This document shows positions 59,522 to 64,000 of a stretch of DNA of 64,000 bases, piece after piece (within the stretch, counting starts at the first letter, position 1; every line of letters begins with the position of its first letter). The DNA is from Parathalassolituus penaei (GTDB lineage: Bacteria; Pseudomonadota; Gammaproteobacteria; Pseudomonadales; Oceanobacteraceae): contig NZ_JAPNOA010000056.1 in the NCBI RefSeq assembly GCF_026626885.1, forward strand, positions 248,001 to 312,000, in the 5' to 3' direction. The position numbers and the translations under genes were made by a program. Below the pieces are notes generated by a model. It did not search any database. It was not told the DNA's origin and was given only the letters and a program-made list of their open reading frames with translations.

Positions 59522-62500
59522 TTACGGCACCCGCACCTTGTAACGCAACAGGAAGCCTGGTGTTACACCGTTCACCGCCTCTGGCATTGTGCCTTTTGGC
59601 TTTACCCTGAAATGGGTGAGGGCATAGTCATAACCATCGGCATCTGGCGTTGGTACGTAACCAAAACTGTTGCCGTTATCGTTCGAGAACTCCACATCGT
59701 CTGTGGTGGAATCGAGGCTGATAAAAGTCAGCGTCAGATAACTTGGCGATGCTCCTTCTATAAACTCGATTGGGCTGCCATTAGTGAGGTTGCCGACAAA
59801 AAATGGTGTCAGCAGTGGAATGGTATCACTCAGTGTTACTGAGTTGGTATCAATGGTGCCTTCTCCGACATTGCGAACATTCAGGGTATATAGCACCTCA
59901 GCACCCGGAATGGCTTTCGGGTTATTGGTGCCGTTGATTGGGTCGTTCAGCACAACGTTGGTTTTCTGGACGCTCATTATCGGACGTCCAGTTACTCGGA
60001 TATTCAGTGTGTTACTGGCTGTGACGATATTTTCGTAACCTTCCCTGGTATTAAAAATGACTTTCCAGATGCCTTTGGTGGTTCCGGTTTGCACTGGAGT
60101 TGCCATTTCAAACACGCTGATAGCACCACTGCTATAGGTTGGACTCATGGCGGTATTGTTGAGCAGATAGTTACCGTTTGGATCAATCACGGTGATGGTT
60201 GTGTTGGTAATATCGGCATAACCAAAAGGATCGGAAACAACCGCCCGCAAGTACACATTGGAGCCTTCCATCACAAACGGCACTACAGTACCACCTGGGT
60301 AGGCCGCACTGTAAGGCGCAAGACTATCGATATTGATGACCGAATAGGAAGACAGCTTGAGCATGCTGATCGCCGTGGACGATTGGGCAGGAAATACCCT
60401 CAGACTTGATGAACAGCCATTGCATGACGATGAAATCTCCAGCGTCAGAGGTGTTCCAGCGGGGAGGTAATTGATACTGCCAGCCATATTCAGGGTAATG
60501 GTGTTACTGGCGGCATTTCGGTTTGGAACGCTAAAAGAATTGGATGCTGTTGCTACAACTGTCGCACCTGTTTTCAGGGTGGCAGTGATTGTCTGGTTGC
60601 GGTTGCTGTTTGACGAGTTGTTGACCACCAGCTGCAAGGGAATGCCGTTACTGATGTTGAGCAGTAGATTCTTTGCCAATGCAGGCGTCAATGTCCACGT
60701 AGATGTAGCGTTGTTACTGACCGTGACATAAGTCGTTGTGCTGTTGCTGGCAACCACTCGGGTCATGGTTTGATCTTGTTGCAGGTACAGTGGCTTGTTG
60801 CCACTGGATGGGGCATATGCCTGATCTGTGGTAACCGTGGGGGAGGTGACTGTGGTGTCGGTGCCAAAGCCATCGTTAATGGTTGCCACGTTGGTAATAC
60901 TGGTATTTAACGCGGTTCCGGCAGCAATTTCGGCATCAATGACCAACACAGCATTGCTGCCGGCATTAACGGTAATATTGGTCAGGCTGATGCTGCCGGT
61001 GCCGTATTGGCCCGCCGGGGATGGCGTAATGGTTAATATCGAACCGGCAGGATGGCTTACTACGCTGAAGCTGCTGATATTGGCCGGAATCTGGTCTGTC
61101 AGAGTTGCGGTGCTGGTGCTGGCAGTGCCTGTGTTGTTAAGAGTGATGGTGTAGCGCAAGGTATCACCGGCGGTCACCATACCACCATTTATATCTTCTA
61201 CTGACTTTACCGAGGTAGACAAGATTGGATACCCAAAAGCCATCTCAAGGGTTGCGGTATTGTTCCAGTCACGGTTATCGAATAACACACCGGTTACTGT
61301 AGCGGTCAACGTCAGTCCTGATTGGGTGGTCAACGCCGTACCAAAATTGATCTCCAACGGGGTGGCAGTTCCATTTATCGCGATAACAGGACTATAGGTA
61401 CAGTGCAAGTTATTGCTTGCTACTGCGCAGCTCCAGCCTGTACCGCTGTAAGAAGCCAGAGTCAGGTTATCACTCAATGGAATATTTATCTGAGTGCCAG
61501 ACGTAGCGGCTTTCGGACCATTGTTGGTCACCGACAATGTGTACGTGGTATTAGTACCTCGTGGTACCCCCTGGTAGCCTGTGCTGACTAATTGCACATC
61601 GGCGGTATCCACGTTTGGAATACTGATCAGCTCTGCAGTCAGTAGTACCAGATCCTGGCCTGAAGAGTATTGAGTGGTTACGCTGGTGGCGCCAGCGGCC
61701 ATATAACTGCCAATGTTGTACTCGTCGATGTCCACGCCACTGGTATTGCCCTTGACATTGGAATACGAGTTGAACTGGTTATTGTTCGGGTTGCCTGCAT
61801 CGGTAAGAGTATTGCCATTAAAAGCCAGACGCTCCGAATAACCGCCAGCATCCTGAGAGTTGCCAGCATCGCCCTCCCAAGTAATGTGTGCGTGTTTACC
61901 ACCTTTGGCGGCAGGATTGCTGTCGACAATAAAGTTGCTGGGATTAATTGTAATTGAAGAGCTTTGAAATGCCCTGAAACCGTCATACAGATTGACAACG
62001 CGTTGTGCTTCGCTCGGGTTTTGGTAAATCACAGCCAGTGCCCAGCCAGCAAAAATTACTGCAACATCACAGTCGGCCTGTACGTACGTGGTGTCGAGAC
62101 CCGAGACGGTATAAGTACCGGAACCGCTCACCAGTGAGGTCACATCCGCCTTGGCACCAAAAAAGTTGTGGGTGACGTTATTGTAAAAAAAAGACTCTGT
62201 GTACAGATGATTGGCGTTAACCGTCGTACCGTTAAACGTTACCTGGTTATCGGGGTTTGGGCCGGAACCGGCCCAGTATAGATAAGCGGCCTGTACTGTT
62301 GATCCAGTTGGCAATGAGATGGTGTCGCTGGAGCTGTTGATGCGATTACATTCGTTATTGGCATCACGCAATGAGTTGCCGCCCAATTCGAACGAAATAT
62401 TCCCCGCAAAGCTGTCACGCAGAACCACGTTTTCACCGGCGCGCGCGGGTGTCATAAATACCAGCATCAGCAGACAGCAGAAAAAATTGAGCCAAGTATA

Positions 62501-62584
62501 TGCAGATAAAACAGGAAGCTGGCGGTGGTAGGATTGTTGGTTAGCAGGGTTGTTGCCAAGAGGGATTTTTGGATTGTCCGACAT
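59522..62584 (-). CDS. Large secreted protein with DUF11-type repeats
   Basis: The 1020-aa protein has a long N-terminal signal (hydrophobic core about 32-46, then TPARAGEN). An N-terminal surface-type domain (about 50-325) begins NVVLRDSFAGNISFELGG and contains VQAAYLYWAGSGPNPD. Several Asn/Thr-rich beta-sandwich repeats follow; DUF11-like phrases such as TYTLSVTNNGP, TLRYTITLNNTGTAS and VLYTLNVRNVGEGT recur at about 350, 460 and 890. No LPXTG-like or PEP-CTERM sorting signal ends it (FLLRYKVRVP). It may be a surface or matrix protein; no enzymatic motif seen. The GC content is lower and Asn/Thr content higher than in its neighbours, which may indicate transfer. Confidence 0.8.
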   Translation of the reverse strand: MSDNPKIPLGNNPANQQSYHRQLPVLSAYTWLNFFCCLLMLVFMTPARAGENVVLRDSFAGNISFELGGNSLRDANNECNRINSSSDTISLPTGSTVQAAYLYWAGSGPNPDNQVTFNGTTVNANHLYTESFFYNNVTHNFFGAKADVTSLVSGSGTYTVSGLDTTYVQADCDVAVIFAGWALAVIYQNPSEAQRVVNLYDGFRAFQSSSITINPSNFIVDSNPAAKGGKHAHITWEGDAGNSQDAGGYSERLAFNGNTLTDAGNPNNNQFNSYSNVKGNTSGVDIDEYNIGSYMAAGATSVTTQYSSGQDLVLLTAELISIPNVDTADVQLVSTGYQGVPRGTNTTYTLSVTNNGPKAATSGTQINIPLSDNLTLASYSGTGWSCAVASNNLHCTYSPVIAINGTATPLEINFGTALTTQSGLTLTATVTGVLFDNRDWNNTATLEMAFGYPILSTSVKSVEDINGGMVTAGDTLRYTITLNNTGTASTSTATLTDQIPANISSFSVVSHPAGSILTITPSPAGQYGTGSISLTNITVNAGSNAVLVIDAEIAAGTALNTSITNVATINDGFGTDTTVTSPTVTTDQAYAPSSGNKPLYLQQDQTMTRVVASNSTTTYVTVSNNATSTWTLTPALAKNLLLNISNGIPLQLVVNNSSNSNRNQTITATLKTGATVVATASNSFSVPNRNAASNTITLNMAGSINYLPAGTPLTLEISSSCNGCSSSLRVFPAQSSTAISMLKLSSYSVINIDSLAPYSAAYPGGTVVPFVMEGSNVYLRAVVSDPFGYADITNTTITVIDPNGNYLLNNTAMSPTYSSGAISVFEMATPVQTGTTKGIWKVIFNTREGYENIVTASNTLNIRVTGRPIMSVQKTNVVLNDPINGTNNPKAIPGAEVLYTLNVRNVGEGTIDTNSVTLSDTIPLLTPFFVGNLTNGSPIEFIEGASPSYLTLTFISLDSTTDDVEFSNDNGNSFGYVPTPDADGYDYALTHFRVKPKGTMPEAVNGVTPGFLLRYKVRVP

Positions 62585-62843
62585 GTGGTTTGCTCACATC
62601 CAGCTTGGGTTTGCTGGCGTGTGACCATCCTGGTCTCTGAGTAGCGTCGTGCTGCTACCAGCTGTTAGAAATAATTTTAAATAAATATATCAGTATTGAA
62701 TCCTACGTCTCGTTGTCAGGTAGTGTCAACTTGGCAAAAAGCGGGTATTTCAAACGATCGAATTGATATGCCTGCCAGAGACCCTGTAAAAACTGCAGAG
62801 CTCTGGGCACACCGTTGGCGAAGATTGATATCGGATTGGATTA

Positions 62844-64000
62844 TCAGTGGTTTTGCTCTGGCAAAAGCGGCAGCAGCAGGTTAAAGCGGGTTTCGTGAGC
62901 GTCGGAGCTGACGTTCACAAACCCGCCATGTAACTGGGCGATGGAACGGGTGATGGCCAGCCCCAGCCCGGTGCCGTCGGTAATCCGCTGGCGCGAACCA
63001 TCGACCCGGTAAAAGCGCTCGAACAGATGCGGCAGATGTTCAGGCGGAATCGGCGCACCGGGGTTCACCACACTGATACAGGCAAACGTCTGCTCGCCAT
63101 GGTTAACCACCAGCCGCTGCTCATGTAACTCGATTCGCACCGACTGACCGGCGGCCGTGTGGCGAATGGCATTGGAGAGCAGGTTACTGATCGCCCGCCG
63201 CAGGGTATCGCGGTCGGCGGCGACCAAGGGTGTTGCGCCTTCACAGCTCAGGGTTACGTTTTGTTCATCGGCCCAGGCTTCAAAAAACTCCATCAGATCC
63301 GCCACTTCCTGATCCAGCGCCAGCGGTTGCAGCCGCAAGCTCAACAGGCCGTTATCGGTTTTGGCCAGCCATAACATATCGGCCACCATGCGCGACAGAC
63401 GTTCTTCTTCCTCAAGGCTTGAGTACAACAGCTCCTGATATTCGTCGGCCGAGCGGTTCTGCGCCAGCGCCACCTGGGTTTGGGTAATCAGCGCCGCCAG
63501 TGGCGTGCGCAGCTCGTGGGCGATATCGGCGCTGAAGTTGGAAAGCCGCTCAAAGCCCTGTTCCAGACGCGCCAGCATGGCGTTGAAGGATTCAATCAGT
63601 GCCTGCAACTCGGCCGGACTGGCATTGGGGTCGAGACGTTGATGCAGGTGTTGGGAGCCGATGGCACCGATTTGCTGGCTCAGCTGACGCAGCGGTGCAT
63701 GGCCACGATGAATGCTGAACCACACCGCCAGCAGGGTCAGCAGGCCAATCAGCAGGGTCAGCAGCAACAGGCGTACGGCAAACTCATCGAGAAAGTGGCG
63801 GTGGAAGGTCTGGTCGCTGGCCAGCACCAGCTGATATTCACCCAGTTGCACCCGCGCCAGCCGCACTTCGGTCGTGTCAGCCATCGCGGCGGCCAACACC
63901 GGAGTGGTGGAATAGGGCTGAACCGCCTCGGTGCTGGCGGCGGTTAATACATCCGGACCTGCGGTAACAAACAGCGGTTTGCCGTTGTTATCGAGCAGTT
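62844..64000 (-). CDS. CusS/IrlS-type sensor histidine kinase (partial)
   Basis: The gene runs off the right edge; the visible 385 residues are the C-terminal part. They include the end of a periplasmic sensor (LFVTAGPDVLTAAST), a membrane helix (LLLLTLLIGLLTLLAVWFSI), HAMP (HAPLRQLSQQIGAIGS) and HisKA with the phospho-His in FSADIAHELRTPLAAL. The HATPase domain follows (AISNLLSNAIRHTA, FERFYRVDGSRQ, GTGLGLAITRSIA). Sequence style matches heavy-metal sensors such as CusS. The true start is beyond 64000; an internal ATG at 63899 is not the start because the frame stays open to the edge. Confidence 0.9.
   Translation of the reverse strand, partial: LLDNNGKPLFVTAGPDVLTAASTEAVQPYSTTPVLAAAMADTTEVRLARVQLGEYQLVLASDQTFHRHFLDEFAVRLLLLTLLIGLLTLLAVWFSIHRGHAPLRQLSQQIGAIGSQHLHQRLDPNASPAELQALIESFNAMLARLEQGFERLSNFSADIAHELRTPLAALITQTQVALAQNRSADEYQELLYSSLEEEERLSRMVADMLWLAKTDNGLLSLRLQPLALDQEVADLMEFFEAWADEQNVTLSCEGATPLVAADRDTLRRAISNLLSNAIRHTAAGQSVRIELHEQRLVVNHGEQTFACISVVNPGAPIPPEHLPHLFERFYRVDGSRQRITDGTGLGLAITRSIAQLHGGFVNVSSDAHETRFNLLLPLLPEQNH

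Noticed and set aside
1-64000. CRISPR arrays, prophage or complete insertion sequences
   Set aside because: No regularly spaced repeats, phage structural genes or transposase genes were found on either strand.

Overview
The window looks like chromosomal DNA (roughly mid-50s % GC) from a marine-type gammaproteobacterium, probably of the Oceanospirillales/Pseudomonadales neighbourhood. This rests on the GluRS type, the long PutA without a DNA-binding domain, a TRAP transporter with its own two-component system, an MCP with a CZB domain, and Kdo-linked capsule genes. The species is not identified. No prophage, CRISPR array, complete IS or replication origin was seen.

Layout. 1-6.6 kb: cheX, then a tripartite RND efflux operon of three overlapping genes. 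6.6-13 kb: a GC-rich structured repeat, a SulP anion transporter, a NYN/cold-shock protein, a small lipoprotein, a membrane class III nucleotide cyclase and a YdjA-type nitroreductase. 13-23 kb: tRNA-Ser, kpsS-kpsC, a cytosolic chemoreceptor, gltX, two tandem tRNA-Ala/tRNA-Glu pairs, then kdsC - UDP-sugar epimerase - kdsB. The kps and kds genes together make CMP-Kdo and the poly-Kdo linker of a surface polysaccharide. 23-25 kb: a short conserved protein and a broken TonB-dependent receptor.

25-36 kb is a proline/glutamate utilisation block: an Lrp/AsnC regulator divergent from an NAD-glutamate dehydrogenase, then putP and putA. Together they import proline, oxidise it to glutamate and deaminate that to 2-oxoglutarate. 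A shared motif, approximately AAAGKAAAWWCGACTT, occurs before gdh and putP and twice before putA; putA also has a 21-bp palindrome. Between putA and trmK lies a 165-bp run of perfect hairpins ending in a T-tract, a good candidate for an unannotated small RNA.

36-42 kb: a NarL-type two-component pair and a TRAP transporter. 42-46 kb: FIST and GGDEF genes that overlap, and a LysE exporter. 46-53 kb: two multidomain secreted GH9 cellulases in tandem. 53-64 kb: a pseudouridine synthase, a group II truncated haemoglobin, a DUF6351 protein, a PTP-like protein, a secreted CAP protein, a large secreted repeat protein and a partial CusS-like histidine kinase.

Three families of non-coding repeats are scattered in intergenic DNA: the about 265-bp GC-rich hairpin-rich element (two copies), a 79-bp module (two copies), and a hairpin family with CTCTGAATAAC ends (two members). 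There is also an isolated 15-bp inverted repeat and several short tandem repeats. Operator, RNA and repeat functions are inferred from sequence only.
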